Below, piece by piece: positions 26,731 to 36,993 of a stretch of DNA of 64,000 bases. A program made the position numbers and the translations under genes. Origin of the DNA: Paraburkholderia dioscoreae. Its GTDB lineage: Bacteria > Pseudomonadota > Gammaproteobacteria > Burkholderiales > Burkholderiaceae. The DNA lies in NCBI RefSeq assembly GCF_902459535.1, contig NZ_LR699553.1, forward strand, positions 2,108,001-2,172,000. Reading direction: 5' to 3'. Each line of letters begins with the position of its first letter. The first letter of the stretch is position 1. The notes below the pieces were generated by a model. That model was not told the DNA's origin. It did no database searches and saw only the letters and a list, made by a program, of their open reading frames with translations.

Positions 26731-27186
26731 ATGTTTGCCAACGTTCTGATCGTCTGCCACGCCAACGTGTGCCGTTCGCCCGCCGCCGAAATGCTGTTCA
26801 AGGCCCGGCAACGGGCGGCGTCGCGTTCGCATGCGGAGCCGATCGCGTTTCATTCGGCGGGTCTGCGCGCCGTGAACGGTCACGGCATGGACCCCGTGAT
26901 GCGGCGCCTGCTCGCCGAGCAGGGCGTCGCCTCGGGCATCCACTACGCGCGGCGTCTGGACCGGCAACTCGTGCGCAGCGCCGATCTGGTGCTGGTCACC
27001 GAGCGCGCGCAGGTGAGCGACGTGGAAGCACTCGATCCGGCCTCGCGCGGCAAGGTCTATCCGCTCGGCAAGTGGGAAGCGGATTCCGACGTCGCCGATC
27101 CGCACGGCGGGGCGGAAACCGCTTATAGGGAGAGTCTCGTGCTCATCGAACATCTGGTCATGGGATGGCTGAAAAAAATATGCTGA
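26731..27186 (+). CDS. bceD: low-molecular-weight protein-tyrosine phosphatase
   Basis: 151-residue cytosolic phosphatase that removes phosphate from the tyrosine kinase encoded two genes on. The active-site loop is C9-x5-R15-S16 in VCHANVCRSPAAEM, and the general acid Asp is in DVADPHGG. Wzb-type phosphatases cycle the Wzc kinase and so control polymer length and export. The stop overlaps the next start by one base (TGATG). Confidence 0.93.
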   Translation: MFANVLIVCHANVCRSPAAEMLFKARQRAASRSHAEPIAFHSAGLRAVNGHGMDPVMRRLLAEQGVASGIHYARRLDRQLVRSADLVLVTERAQVSDVEALDPASRGKVYPLGKWEADSDVADPHGGAETAYRESLVLIEHLVMGWLKKIC

Positions 27187-28409
27187 TGAAAAAACTCACT
27201 GCACACTCACTCGTGGACGGCAAGTCGACGAATTTCAAGTCCAAACTCGCCGCCACGCTTTTGCTGACGTCCTTTCTGTCGGCCTGCGTCACCGCACCTG
27301 GCAACTACCTCGACACCTCCCGTCTGAAAGACGACGGCCAGCACGACAGTCAACCCGCCGAGACCTATCCGGTCCATGTGATCGACGCGAATGTCGTGAC
27401 CGCGCAGGCGCAAGCCGCCGCCGCGAAGACTCAGGTGCTGCCGACCTCCACCTTGAGCGACCCGTCGCAGTATGTGTACCGGCTCGCGCCGCAGGACATT
27501 CTCGGCATCACCGTGTGGGACCATCCTGAACTGACCACGCCGCAGGGCAGTACGCTGTCGGCGGGCGGCAACACCACGCAGTCGATCGGCGGCGCGTTGC
27601 AGCAGCCGTATACGGCTGCACTGCCGGGGCAGGCCGACCCGTACGGCCAGACCATCGCCGCCGACGGCACGATCTTTTTCCCGTTCGTCGGCCGTATCCG
27701 GGCCGCCGGCAAAACCGTCAGCGAGTTGCGTGCTCAGTTGAGCACCGGCCTCGTGCGCTATATCCGCAATCCGCAGGTCGACGTGCGCGTGCTGTCGTAT
27801 CGCGGCCAGAAGGTGCAGGTGACCGGCGAAGTGAAGACGCCGGGCCCGCTCGCGGTGAGCGACGTGCCGCTCACGCTGGTCGACGCGATCACGCGTTCGG
27901 GCGGCACCAATGCGGACGCCGATATTCAACGCGTGCGTCTCACGCGCAACAACAAACTCTACGTGCTCGACGCCGACCGCATGCTCGATCGCGGCGACAC
28001 CACGCAGAACGTGATGCTGCAAAACGGCGACGTGATCAACGTGCCGGACCGCACCGACAGCCGCATATTCGTGATGGGCGAAGTGAAGACGCCGATCCAG
28101 CTGCCGATCATCAAGGGGCGCATGACGATCGCCGACGCGCTGACGCAGGCCGGCGGCATTCTCGACACGGACGCCAATCCGCGCCAGATCTTCGTGATGC
28201 GCGGCATGCGAGATCACCCGACCACACCGGACGTGTATCGCCTCGACATGACGCAGCCGGACGCCATCATGCTGTCCTCGCAGTTCCAGTTGCAGCCGCT
28301 GGATGTCGTGTACGTGGGCACCGCTGCGTCGACCACCTTCAACCGTGTGTTGCAGCAGGTTCTGCCGAGTGTGCAGACGTTGTTCTACCTGAAACAGCTG
28401 ACGCGCTGA
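27186..28409 (+). CDS. bceE: outer-membrane polysaccharide export lipoprotein (Wza type)
   Basis: 407-residue outer-membrane export channel subunit. The lipoprotein signal ends in LSAC with Cys34. The polysaccharide export domain (YRLAPQDILGITVWDHPELT and TIFFPFVGRIRAAGKTVSEL) and two SLBB beta-grasp domains (GEVKTPGPLAVSDVPLTLVD and GEVKTPIQLPIIKGRMTIAD) follow, then a C-terminal helix as in Wza. The frame opens at 27165 inside bceD; the ATG at 27186 in the one-base overlap gives a normal lipoprotein signal. Confidence 0.92.
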   Translation: MKKLTAHSLVDGKSTNFKSKLAATLLLTSFLSACVTAPGNYLDTSRLKDDGQHDSQPAETYPVHVIDANVVTAQAQAAAAKTQVLPTSTLSDPSQYVYRLAPQDILGITVWDHPELTTPQGSTLSAGGNTTQSIGGALQQPYTAALPGQADPYGQTIAADGTIFFPFVGRIRAAGKTVSELRAQLSTGLVRYIRNPQVDVRVLSYRGQKVQVTGEVKTPGPLAVSDVPLTLVDAITRSGGTNADADIQRVRLTRNNKLYVLDADRMLDRGDTTQNVMLQNGDVINVPDRTDSRIFVMGEVKTPIQLPIIKGRMTIADALTQAGGILDTDANPRQIFVMRGMRDHPTTPDVYRLDMTQPDAIMLSSQFQLQPLDVVYVGTAASTTFNRVLQQVLPSVQTLFYLKQLTR

Positions 28410-28509
28410 TCGTCTGAACCGCCGTCGTCAGGCCCGTGCCGCACTGTCCATCGAGGACGCGGCGCGGGACCGAAGCAAATGCCGATGTAACCGATACGGG
28501 AAGCGAATT

Positions 28510-30732
28510 GTGAGCAACCAAATCTCTCCACACATGGCTGGTCCGATCAAGACCGAAGAAGAGGACGTCGTCCTCGGGCAACTGGTGCAGGTGATCCTCG
28601 ACGACATCTGGTGGCTCATCGCCATCGCCGCCGTGATCGTCGCGATCGCGGGGGCGTACTGCTTCCTCGCCAAGCCGATCTATTCCGCCGATGCGCACGT
28701 GCGGGTCGAGCAGTCCGACAACACGTCGCAGGCGCTCACGCAGACGCAAACCGGCGCGGCGATCACCACCGGCTCGACGGCGCTGCCGACCGACGCCGAG
28801 ATCGAAATCATCAAGAGCCGCGGCGTGGTCGGCCCGGTCGTGCAGCAACTGAAGCTGAACTTCAGCGTCACGCCGAAGACGTTCCCGCTGCTCGGCAGCA
28901 TTGCCGCGCGCATGGCGACGCCGGGTCAGCCGGCGCGTCCGTGGCTCGGTCTGTCGTCGTACGCATGGGGCGGTGAAGAGGCCGACGTCGATTCGATCGA
29001 CGTGATCCCCGCGCTGGAAGGTCAGAAGCTGACCATGAAGGTGATCGACGACCAGCACTACGAACTGTATGCGGCCAACGGCGCGCTGCTGCTGCGCGGC
29101 GTCGTCGGCCAGCAGGAGCAGGGCGGCGGCGTGACCATGACGGTCAACAAGCTGGTGGCGCGGCCGGGCGAGGAATTCACGGTGATGCGTGCCAACGACC
29201 TCGACGCCATCACCGCGTTCCAGTCGGCCATCACGGTGCAGGAGCAGGGCAAGCAGACCGGCGTGATCCAGATTTCGCTGGAAGACAAGAGCCCCGAACA
29301 TGCCGCGCTGGTGGCCAACGCGCTCGCCCAGTCGTACGTGCGCCAGCACGTGCTGAACAAACAGGCCGACGCGAGCAAGATGCTCGACTTCCTGAAGAGC
29401 GAAGAGCCGCGCCTGAAGTCCGACCTCGAACGCTCCGAAGCCGCCCTGACCGCCTATCAGCGCCAGTCCGGCTCGATCAACGCGAGCGACGAAGCCAAGG
29501 TGTACCTCGAAGGCAGCATGCAGTACGAGCAGCAGATCGCCGGCTTGCGCCTGCAGATGGCGCAACTCACCGAGCGTTACGGTGACGACCACCCGATGCT
29601 CGTGGCCGCGCGCGCGCAGATGGCCGAATTGCAGGCGCAACGCGCCAAATACGCCGACCGCTTCCGCGATCTGCCGGCCACCGAAGTGAAGGCCGTGCAG
29701 TTGCAGCGCGACGCGAAAGTGGCGGAAGACATCTACGTGCTGCTGCTCAACCGCGTGCAGGAGTTGTCGGTGCAGAAGGCCGGCACCGGCGGCAACGTGC
29801 ATATCGTCGACGCCGCGCTGCGCCCGGGCGTGCCGGTCAAGCCGAAGAAGGCGCTGATCCTCTCGGCGGCGGTGATTCTCGGGCTGATCGCGGGCACCGG
29901 CTTCGTGTTCCTGCGCCGCAATATGTTCAAGGGCATCGACGACCCCGATCATATCGAGCGTGCCTTCCATCTGCCGGTATTCGGACTCGTACCGCAGAGC
30001 GCCGAACAGGCGGTGCTCGAAAGCAGTTTCCTGCGCGGCGGCGAACGCCTGCGCTCGGTGCTGGCGAATGCGCGGCCGAAGGACGTCACGGTGGAAAGCC
30101 TGCGCAGCCTGCGCACCTCCATGCAGTTCACCATGATGGACGCGAAGAACCGCATCGTCATGCTAACGGGCCCGATGGCCGGGGTCGGCAAGAGCTTCCT
30201 GACGGTCAACCTCGCGGTGCTGCTCGCGAATTCGGGCAAGCGTGTGCTGATGATCGACGGCGATATGCGCCGCGGTGTGCTCGAACGCTATCTGGGCGGC
30301 GTGCCGGATAACGGTCTCTCTGAATTGCTGAGCGGCCAGATCTCGCTGGAAGAAGCGATCCGCAGCTCGAACGTGGAGGGCCTGAGCTTCATCTCGTGCG
30401 GCCGCCGTCCGCCGAATCCGTCGGAACTGCTCATGTCGCCGCGGCTGCCGCAGTACCTCGAAGGTCTCGCCAAGCGCTACGACGTAATCATGATCGACAC
30501 GCCGCCGGTGCTGGCCGTGACCGATGCGTCGATCATCGGCGCGTATGCCGGTTCGACCTTCTTCGTGATGCGCTCGGGCGTGCACAGCGAGGGCGAAATC
30601 GCCGATGCGCTCAAGCGTCTGCGCGCGGCCGGCGTGCACGTGCAGGGCGGCATTTTCAACGGCATGCCGGCGCGCTCGCGCGGCGGCTACGACCGGGGCT
30701 ATGCGGCGGTTCAGGAATACCTGAGCACCTGA
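28510..30732 (+). CDS. bceF: polysaccharide co-polymerase with tyrosine autokinase domain (Wzc type)
   Basis: Inner-membrane BY-kinase of 740 residues. The first membrane helix is near 34-55 (WWLIAIAAVIVAIAGAYCFL) and the second near 456-477; between them lies a periplasmic Wzz domain with long coiled coils. The cytoplasmic kinase has Walker A GPMAGVGKS (about 556), A' VLMIDGDMRRG and B VIMIDTPPVL. The tail GGYDRGYAAVQEYLST carries the tyrosine cluster that is autophosphorylated. It starts at GTG 28510 behind GGGAAG. Partner of BceD and BceE. Confidence 0.93.
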   Translation: MSNQISPHMAGPIKTEEEDVVLGQLVQVILDDIWWLIAIAAVIVAIAGAYCFLAKPIYSADAHVRVEQSDNTSQALTQTQTGAAITTGSTALPTDAEIEIIKSRGVVGPVVQQLKLNFSVTPKTFPLLGSIAARMATPGQPARPWLGLSSYAWGGEEADVDSIDVIPALEGQKLTMKVIDDQHYELYAANGALLLRGVVGQQEQGGGVTMTVNKLVARPGEEFTVMRANDLDAITAFQSAITVQEQGKQTGVIQISLEDKSPEHAALVANALAQSYVRQHVLNKQADASKMLDFLKSEEPRLKSDLERSEAALTAYQRQSGSINASDEAKVYLEGSMQYEQQIAGLRLQMAQLTERYGDDHPMLVAARAQMAELQAQRAKYADRFRDLPATEVKAVQLQRDAKVAEDIYVLLLNRVQELSVQKAGTGGNVHIVDAALRPGVPVKPKKALILSAAVILGLIAGTGFVFLRRNMFKGIDDPDHIERAFHLPVFGLVPQSAEQAVLESSFLRGGERLRSVLANARPKDVTVESLRSLRTSMQFTMMDAKNRIVMLTGPMAGVGKSFLTVNLAVLLANSGKRVLMIDGDMRRGVLERYLGGVPDNGLSELLSGQISLEEAIRSSNVEGLSFISCGRRPPNPSELLMSPRLPQYLEGLAKRYDVIMIDTPPVLAVTDASIIGAYAGSTFFVMRSGVHSEGEIADALKRLRAAGVHVQGGIFNGMPARSRGGYDRGYAAVQEYLST

Positions 30733-30794
30733 GCCGGATGCGTTTCGGGATGCAATCCGGTCTTCGCGCAACGACGATTAAAAAGGACATCACG

Positions 30795-31727
30795 ATGAAA
30801 GTGACGGTACTGGTTCCGACTTTCCGACGCCCGGCCGATCTGGCGCGCTGCCTCGCCGCGCTGCAACGGCAGTCGCGGCTGCCCGACGAAGTGGTGGTAG
30901 TGGCGCGCGCCGACGACGAAGCGACCCACGCCTGCCTGCGCGATCCGGCCGTGCCGGGCGCGCTGCCGCTCTCGGTGGCGCTGGTCGAGGTGCCCGGCCA
31001 GGTCGCGGCCCTGAATCGCGGACTGGACGCGGCCAACGGCGACGTGATCGCAATCACCGACGACGACGCCGCGCCGCACGCCGACTGGGTTGAACGCATC
31101 GCGGCCGCATTCGAGGGCGACGCGCGCCTCGGCGCGCTCGGCGGACGCGACTGGGTGCACGAGAAAGGCCGCGTGCTCGACGGCGAGCGGCCGCTGGTGG
31201 GCAAGGTCACGGCTCACGGCAAGATCATCGGCAATCATCATCTCGGCGTGGGCGGTGCGCGCGAAGTCGATATTCTGAAAGGCGCAAACATGAGCTATCG
31301 CCGCGAGGCGGTGCGCACCATCCGTTTCGACGCGCGCCTGCGCGGCGCGGGCGCACAGGTCCACAACGACATGGCCTTCAGCCTCGCAGTGAAGAACGCC
31401 GGCTGGAAGCTGATGTACGACCCGCGCGTGGCGGTCGATCACTTTCCCGCCGAGCGGTTCGACGACGACCGGCGCGACGCGCAAACCATGACCGCGTTGC
31501 GCAACGCCGCCTTCAACTTCCATCTGATCCTGCGCGACCAGTTGCCGCCGCTGCGCCGCGAAACCGCGTGGTGGTGGTGGACGCTGGTCGGCACGCGGGT
31601 CTATCCGGGGCTTACGCACGCGGCGCTCGCGCTGCTCTCGAAGCAGGCCGGCCTGAAGCTCACGCGCTGGCGCGCCGTGCGCACCGGCGCCCACGAAGCG
31701 CGCCGCGCGTTGTCCCGCGCCGCGTGA
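30795..31727 (+). CDS. bceG: glycosyltransferase family 2
   Basis: 310-residue GT-A transferase adding one sugar to the lipid-linked repeat unit. It opens MKVTVLVPTFRRPADLARCL, has the Asp cluster VIAITDDDAAPHADWVERI near residue 80, and a later KGANMSYRREAVRTI acceptor loop. AAAAGGA lies upstream of the ATG. The open frame reaches back into bceF but only this start gives the normal GT2 N-terminus. Donor and acceptor cannot be read from sequence. Confidence 0.88.
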   Translation: MKVTVLVPTFRRPADLARCLAALQRQSRLPDEVVVVARADDEATHACLRDPAVPGALPLSVALVEVPGQVAALNRGLDAANGDVIAITDDDAAPHADWVERIAAAFEGDARLGALGGRDWVHEKGRVLDGERPLVGKVTAHGKIIGNHHLGVGGAREVDILKGANMSYRREAVRTIRFDARLRGAGAQVHNDMAFSLAVKNAGWKLMYDPRVAVDHFPAERFDDDRRDAQTMTALRNAAFNFHLILRDQLPPLRRETAWWWWTLVGTRVYPGLTHAALALLSKQAGLKLTRWRAVRTGAHEARRALSRAA

Positions 31728-31824
31728 TTTCCGCGCTCTGTACGTTCACGCATCGCGTTCGCGCGTCGGCAGCCCGCATTCGGGCCGCCGATGCCCCTTT
31801 CCACCGGCAGAGCGGAGTGTCTGC

Positions 31825-33006
31825 ATGAGTACGAAAGTCCACGTTCATCTGTTTTACGGCGCGGATCCGCGCTTTTACCGGCCGGGCGACGATATCGGCT
31901 GTCTGTACGGCTATCACCACGCGGAATCCGACGCGTTCAAGCTCACCTATTCGCAGGACGCCCGCGAAGGCAAGCCGGTGCGGTTGCTGCGCCGCGCGCT
32001 GAAGGCGGCGCTCGGCTTCGACTTCATCCATACGTGGCGCAATCGCGCCGAGATGCTGCGCTCGGACGTGATCTGGACGCATACCGAACAGGAATGGCTC
32101 TCGGCCGCGCTCATGCTGTTGCTGAGCGGCCGCAAGGCGGGCGCCGACAGCGGCCCCTTGCTGCTCGCGCAAAGCGTGTGGCTGCTCGATAAGTGGCCTT
32201 CTTACGGCATGCTGCGCAGTTGGCTGTATCGCAAGCTGATGAAGCGCGCCGATCAGCTCACCACGCTCGCCAGCGAAAATGCCGAACTGTGCCGGCGCTA
32301 TTTCGATCGCGACGCCAGGCCGTTGCTGTACGGCCTGAATACGCGCGATTTTCCGGTCAGGAGCCCTGTTGAGTGGATGCCGCACGCGCCAATCCGCATC
32401 GCCGCCATCGGTAACGACCGCGACCGCGATTGGGAGACGCTCATCAAGGCATTCGGCAACGACGCGCGTTATACCGTGAAGCTCGCTACTCGGCGCCGGA
32501 TTCCCGCGTCGCTGCGCGCGCCCAACGTCGAGATCGCACTGTTCTCCGGCATCAGGAAGCAGCACGAACTGTACGACTGGGCCGACGTGATCGTCGTGCC
32601 CTTGCGGCCGAATTCGCACGCATCGGGCATTACCGTGATGCTCGAAGCAGCGGCGGTCGGCAAGCCGATGGTGGTGACGAATGTCGGCGCGTTGCAGGAT
32701 TATTTTCCGGCAGGCGAGGCGTTCTATATCCCGCCGTTCGATCCGCAGGCGTTGCGCGAAGCGGTCGACCAGCTTGCCGCCGCACCGGCGCACGCGTTGC
32801 GCCAGGCGCAGGCGGCCGCGGCCGGCCTGTTGTCACGCGATCTGACCACGCAGCACTACGCGATGCAGCATGTGCGGATCACCCAGGAGATGCTGCGGGC
32901 GAGGGCCGCGATGCGCGCGCGCCCGGCGGCCGGGATGACCTCGGCTGCGGCGGCGGCAGTGGCCGAGCCCGAGCGGTCGGCGCGCCAGTCGCGCGGGGGT
33001 CTCTGA
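31825..33006 (+). CDS. bceH: glycosyltransferase, GT-B fold
   Basis: 393-residue GT-B transferase. The C-terminal half shows PIRIAAIGNDRDRDWETLIK, YDWADVIVVPLRPNSHASGI and TVMLEAAAVGKPMVVTNVG, the family-4/1 nucleotide-sugar motif with Glu in LEAAAVGKP. The N-terminal half (FYGADPRFYRPGDDIGCLYG) is unlike the other GT4 enzymes of the locus. The tail is Ala-rich. Four bases separate it from the polymerase gene, so the two are co-translated. Confidence 0.85.
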   Translation: MSTKVHVHLFYGADPRFYRPGDDIGCLYGYHHAESDAFKLTYSQDAREGKPVRLLRRALKAALGFDFIHTWRNRAEMLRSDVIWTHTEQEWLSAALMLLLSGRKAGADSGPLLLAQSVWLLDKWPSYGMLRSWLYRKLMKRADQLTTLASENAELCRRYFDRDARPLLYGLNTRDFPVRSPVEWMPHAPIRIAAIGNDRDRDWETLIKAFGNDARYTVKLATRRRIPASLRAPNVEIALFSGIRKQHELYDWADVIVVPLRPNSHASGITVMLEAAAVGKPMVVTNVGALQDYFPAGEAFYIPPFDPQALREAVDQLAAAPAHALRQAQAAAAGLLSRDLTTQHYAMQHVRITQEMLRARAAMRARPAAGMTSAAAAAVAEPERSARQSRGGL

Positions 33007-33009
33007 ACG

Positions 33010-34491
33010 ATGTCGACGATTGCGCGAAGCGCCGATAGCTCGAACGGCACCGGACGGGCGCCGTCCCGTGCCCGCAAGGAATGGCTGCCGGAGGCTTTGC
33101 TGTGGTTCGTCACGGCGCTGCTGATCGGCGCGCATCAGGGCACGGTGCTCACGCTCGCGTTTCCGATGCTCGCGATCCTGACGGGCCTGTGGCTCTACTT
33201 CAGGAGCCCGGCGCGCTATGTCGGCTTCATGTGGTGGCTGTGGTTCCTGAGCCCGGAAGTGCGGCGTCTGGCCGACTGGTCCAAGGGTTCGTTCACGCCG
33301 ACCAGCCTGATTCAGGTTGCGCCGCTCGCGGTGACGATGATCAGCGCGTTGTCGCTGCTGCGCTACTACAAGCTGCTCGCGCAACGGCGCGGTCTGCCGG
33401 TGCTGCTGGTTCTGCTCGGCCTCGTCTATGCGTTCCTCGTCGGCGTGATGTCGAGCGGGCCGCTCGCGGCCACCTACGATCTCGCGAACTGGCTCTATCC
33501 GATCCTGATCGGCTTTCACATCATGGCGAACACGCGCCAGTATCCGCAGTATCGCGACACCATCGTCAACACGTTCATCTGGGGCATGCTGGTGATGGGC
33601 GGCTACGGTCTCGTGCAGTTTTTCATCATGCCGCAATGGGACGCGCTGTGGATGCTCGGCTCGCAGATGAACTCGCAAGGCGATCCGGTGCCGATGGGCG
33701 TGCGCGTGTTCAGCACGATGAATTCGTCGGGACCGTTCGCGTTCGCGATGATGGGCGCGATGGTGTTCGTGATGGCGGCCACGCACCGGGTGCGCTGGGT
33801 TGCCGCGGCGCTGGGCTTTTTCGCGTTCGCCCTGAGCCTCGTGCGCTCGACGTGGGGCGGCTGGGTCATCGCGCTCCTGATCCAGCTCGTCAAATCGAAC
33901 AACAAGGTGCGGGTGCGCATCGTCGCCAGCGCGGTGCTGCTGGCGGGGCTCTGCGTGCCGCTGCTGGCGGTCGGCCCGGTCGCCGAGCGGATGCAGGCGC
34001 GCCTGACCACCATCGTCAACCTGAACGACGACCAGAGCTACGCGGCGCGTAACGAGTTCTACGCGACCTTCGCCAAAACCGCCTTTACCGATGTGTCCGG
34101 CGAAGGCATGGGCGCGACCGGCACGTCCACCAAGCTCTCGAACGACGGCGGCCAGCTCGGCCAGTACGGCAACTTCGACAGCGGCGTGATGAACATTCCG
34201 TTCGTGCTCGGCTGGCCCGGCACGCTGCTCTACATGTCCGGCATTGTCTGGCTCGTGACGCGCGCCGTGCTCGCGTCGTTCAAGCTGCGCAACGACAAAT
34301 TCGTCTCCGCCTGCCTGAGCCTGAGTCTCGCGACCTTCGCGATGCTGGTGTTCACCAATTCGCTGGTCGGCACGGGCGGCTTGCTGCTTTTCATGAGTGT
34401 TTTTTCAATCCTTTCCGCGGTGCATTACGAAAAACTGAACCGCGCAGGTATGTCATATCGCACGCTATCACTCCACGGAGGCACTGATTGA
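33010..34491 (+). CDS. bceI: exopolysaccharide polymerase (Wzy type)
   Basis: Inner-membrane protein of 493 residues with about twelve hydrophobic segments, including LLWFVTALLIGAHQGTVLTL, GLPVLLVLLGLVYAFLVGVM, and VRIVASAVLLAGLCVPLLA, plus a large loop (about 335-395) rich in polar residues. This is the O-antigen ligase/Wzy layout: few sequence motifs, recognised by topology and place in the operon. It would join repeat units on the periplasmic side. The stop codon overlaps the TTG start of the next gene. Confidence 0.85.
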   Translation: MSTIARSADSSNGTGRAPSRARKEWLPEALLWFVTALLIGAHQGTVLTLAFPMLAILTGLWLYFRSPARYVGFMWWLWFLSPEVRRLADWSKGSFTPTSLIQVAPLAVTMISALSLLRYYKLLAQRRGLPVLLVLLGLVYAFLVGVMSSGPLAATYDLANWLYPILIGFHIMANTRQYPQYRDTIVNTFIWGMLVMGGYGLVQFFIMPQWDALWMLGSQMNSQGDPVPMGVRVFSTMNSSGPFAFAMMGAMVFVMAATHRVRWVAAALGFFAFALSLVRSTWGGWVIALLIQLVKSNNKVRVRIVASAVLLAGLCVPLLAVGPVAERMQARLTTIVNLNDDQSYAARNEFYATFAKTAFTDVSGEGMGATGTSTKLSNDGGQLGQYGNFDSGVMNIPFVLGWPGTLLYMSGIVWLVTRAVLASFKLRNDKFVSACLSLSLATFAMLVFTNSLVGTGGLLLFMSVFSILSAVHYEKLNRAGMSYRTLSLHGGTD

Positions 34492-35717
34492 GAGTTGCCA
34501 TTGTCACGCACGTTGTGCGCCATAACGACGGCCAGGGGCGCGTCAACCACGAGATCGCGCGCGCGGCGCTCGACGAGAATATCGGCGTCACGCTGGTCGC
34601 CTCGCATGTCGCGCCGGATCTGCTCGCGCATCCGAACGTTCGCTGGGTGCCGGTGAAAATCGGCCGCTGGTGGCCGACCAATCTGCTGCGCCAGCAGGTG
34701 TTCGCGTTCAGAAGCGCGATGTGGCTGCGCGCGCATCGCCGCGAATACGACGTGCTGCATGTGAACGGCTTCATCACGTGGATGCACGCCGACGTCAACA
34801 CCTCGCACTTCGTGCATAGCGGCTGGTTCGGCAGCAAGTATTACCCGTTCGGGCTCACCAAAGGCGTGTGGTCCGCGTATCAATCCGTCTATACACGTTG
34901 CAATGCGCTGCTCGAACGCTGGGCTTACCGGCGCTCGAAGGTAATCACGGCGGTGTCGCAGAAGGTCGCGGACGAAATCCGCGCGATCGGTCTCACGCCG
35001 GATAACCGCGTGGATGTGATCTACAACGGCGTCGATACGCAGGGCTTCGCCGCGGCCACCGGCGACCGCGAGAAATTCGGCCTGCCGAAGGACGCGTTCC
35101 TGCTGCTGTTCGTCGGCGACCTGCGCACGCCGCGCAAGAACCTCGGCACCGTGCTCGCCGCGCTCAGGTTTCTGCCGGAGCACGTGCAGATCGCGGTGGC
35201 CGGTTTTCTGCCGGGCAGCCCGTACCCGGAAGAGGCGAAGGCGCTCGGCATCGCGCATCGGGTGCATTTTCTCGGGCTCGTGAAAGAGATGCCGGTGCTG
35301 ATGCATTCGGTCGACGCCTTCGTATTCCCGTCGCGCTATGAAGCGATGAGCCTGTCGCTGCTCGAGGCGATGGCGGCCGGTTTGCCGGTGGTCACGGCGC
35401 GTACCGCGGGCGGCGCTGAAATCATCACGCCGGAATGCGGCATCGTGCTCGACGATCCGGACGATCCCAGGGCGCTGGCCCAGGCGGTCGCGCGTCTCGC
35501 CGGGAACCACGACGAGCGCCGCGCGATGGGCGTCGCCGCCAACGAACTCGCGACCGGCTTCGGCTGGGCGCGCATGGCCGCGCAATACATCGCGCTGTAT
35601 CGCCAGTTGGCCGGGCAGCAGAAGGATCGACGGCGCAGCGAAGCGGAAGCGGCGACGGTCGCGAGGAACGACGCGCTGACGCTGAACACGCTGGCCGGCC
35701 AGAAGAGCGCGGAATGA
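34488..35717 (+). CDS. bceJ: glycosyltransferase family 4
   Basis: GT-B transferase of 409 residues: N-terminal RVAIVTHVVRHNDGQGRVNHEI, C-terminal LLFVGDLRTPRKNLGTVLAA and the E-x7-E region FPSRYEAMSLSLLEAMAAG. Translation starts at TTG 34488, inside the bceI stop (TTGA), with a strong GGAGG (34477-34481) 6 nt before it. The rare start plus overlap implies output tied to bceI translation. Confidence 0.9.
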   Translation: MRVAIVTHVVRHNDGQGRVNHEIARAALDENIGVTLVASHVAPDLLAHPNVRWVPVKIGRWWPTNLLRQQVFAFRSAMWLRAHRREYDVLHVNGFITWMHADVNTSHFVHSGWFGSKYYPFGLTKGVWSAYQSVYTRCNALLERWAYRRSKVITAVSQKVADEIRAIGLTPDNRVDVIYNGVDTQGFAAATGDREKFGLPKDAFLLLFVGDLRTPRKNLGTVLAALRFLPEHVQIAVAGFLPGSPYPEEAKALGIAHRVHFLGLVKEMPVLMHSVDAFVFPSRYEAMSLSLLEAMAAGLPVVTARTAGGAEIITPECGIVLDDPDDPRALAQAVARLAGNHDERRAMGVAANELATGFGWARMAAQYIALYRQLAGQQKDRRRSEAEAATVARNDALTLNTLAGQKSAE

Positions 35718-35796
35718 CGCGGCGGGTTTCATCCAACCGGCTGACGTATTCGGCGCTTCATCACCACAACTCTCAGAACGCACAGGGGTCACAATC

Positions 35797-36963
35797 ATGA
35801 CGACGAGCTCCATCAAATCGCTGCAGATCGGGATGCACTGGTTCCCCGAGCGCGCGGGCGGCCTCGACCGCATGTACTACTCGCTGGTCGGCGCGCTGCC
35901 GGGCGCGGGCGTCGCGGTGCGCGGCGTGGTAGCCGGCTCGCCGAAAGTGGCCGCCGACACCGGCGGCGCGATCAACGGCTTCGGCTCGGCCGCGCAATCG
36001 CTGCCGTTGCGCCTGATGGCCGCGCGCCGCGCGCTGCGCCAGGAACTCGGCAAGTCGCGCCCGGACGTGATTTCGTCGCACTTCGCGCTCTACACATTTC
36101 CGGGTCTCGACGTGACCCGCGGCATTCCGCAGGTTTCGCATTTTCAGGGGCCGTGGGCCGACGAGAGTCACGTGGAAGGCGCCGACTCACTTGGTCAACG
36201 CGCCAAGCGCTATCTGGAGCAATCGGTCTATGCGCGCTCGTCGCGGCTGATCGTGTTGTCCGAGGCTTTCGGCAAGATTCTGACCTCGCGCTATCGCATT
36301 GCGCCGGACCGGGTGCGCGTCGTGCCCGGCTGCGTGGATGTCGAGCAGTTCAATCTGCCGATCTCGCCCGCCGAGGCGCGCCTGCGGCTGCAATTGCCGC
36401 AAGACCGGCCGATCGTGCTGGCGGTGCGGCGCCTGGTGCGCCGCATGGGCCTCGAAGATCTGATCGACGCGGTGAAGCTGCTCAAGCGGAGCGCGCCGGA
36501 CGTGCTGCTGCTGATCGCGGGCAAGGGGCGGCTCGAAGGCGAACTGCAGGCGCGCATTACCGAGGCGGGTTTGGAGGACAACGTCAAGCTGCTGGGTTTC
36601 GTGCCCGATCAGCATCTGGCGGCGCTGTACCGTGCGGCGAATATCAGCGTGGTGCCGACGGTCGCGCTGGAGGGCTTCGGGCTGATCACGGTGGAATCGC
36701 TCGCCTCGGGCACGCCGGTACTGGTGACGCCGGTGGGCGGCTTGCCGGAAGCCGTGGCGGGTTTGTCGCCGAATCTGGTGCTGCCGGAGACGGGCGCGAA
36801 GGCGATCGCGGACGGACTCGCGGGCGCGCTGAACGGCACGCTGAAATTGCCCGATGCCGAAGCATGCCGCCGTTATGCGCGTGAGAACTTCGATAACTCG
36901 GTGATCGCGAAACGGGTGGCGTCGGTGTATGGGGAAGCGATTGCGGCGGGTGGAGCGCATTGA
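35797..36963 (+). CDS. bceK: glycosyltransferase family 4
   Basis: GT-B transferase of 388 residues. The N-terminal acceptor half has the glycine loop GMHWFPERAGGLDRMYYSLV. The donor half has LAVRRLVRRMGLEDLIDAVK, LGFVPDQHLAALYRAANISV and PTVALEGFGLITVESLASGT with the E-x7-E pair. AGGGG precedes the ATG. Last gene of the first rightward operon; a hairpin follows. Confidence 0.9.
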   Translation: MTTSSIKSLQIGMHWFPERAGGLDRMYYSLVGALPGAGVAVRGVVAGSPKVAADTGGAINGFGSAAQSLPLRLMAARRALRQELGKSRPDVISSHFALYTFPGLDVTRGIPQVSHFQGPWADESHVEGADSLGQRAKRYLEQSVYARSSRLIVLSEAFGKILTSRYRIAPDRVRVVPGCVDVEQFNLPISPAEARLRLQLPQDRPIVLAVRRLVRRMGLEDLIDAVKLLKRSAPDVLLLIAGKGRLEGELQARITEAGLEDNVKLLGFVPDQHLAALYRAANISVVPTVALEGFGLITVESLASGTPVLVTPVGGLPEAVAGLSPNLVLPETGAKAIADGLAGALNGTLKLPDAEACRRYARENFDNSVIAKRVASVYGEAIAAGGAH

Positions 36964-36993
36964 GTCAAGGCCGTGCCGCGGTGAATGACAAAC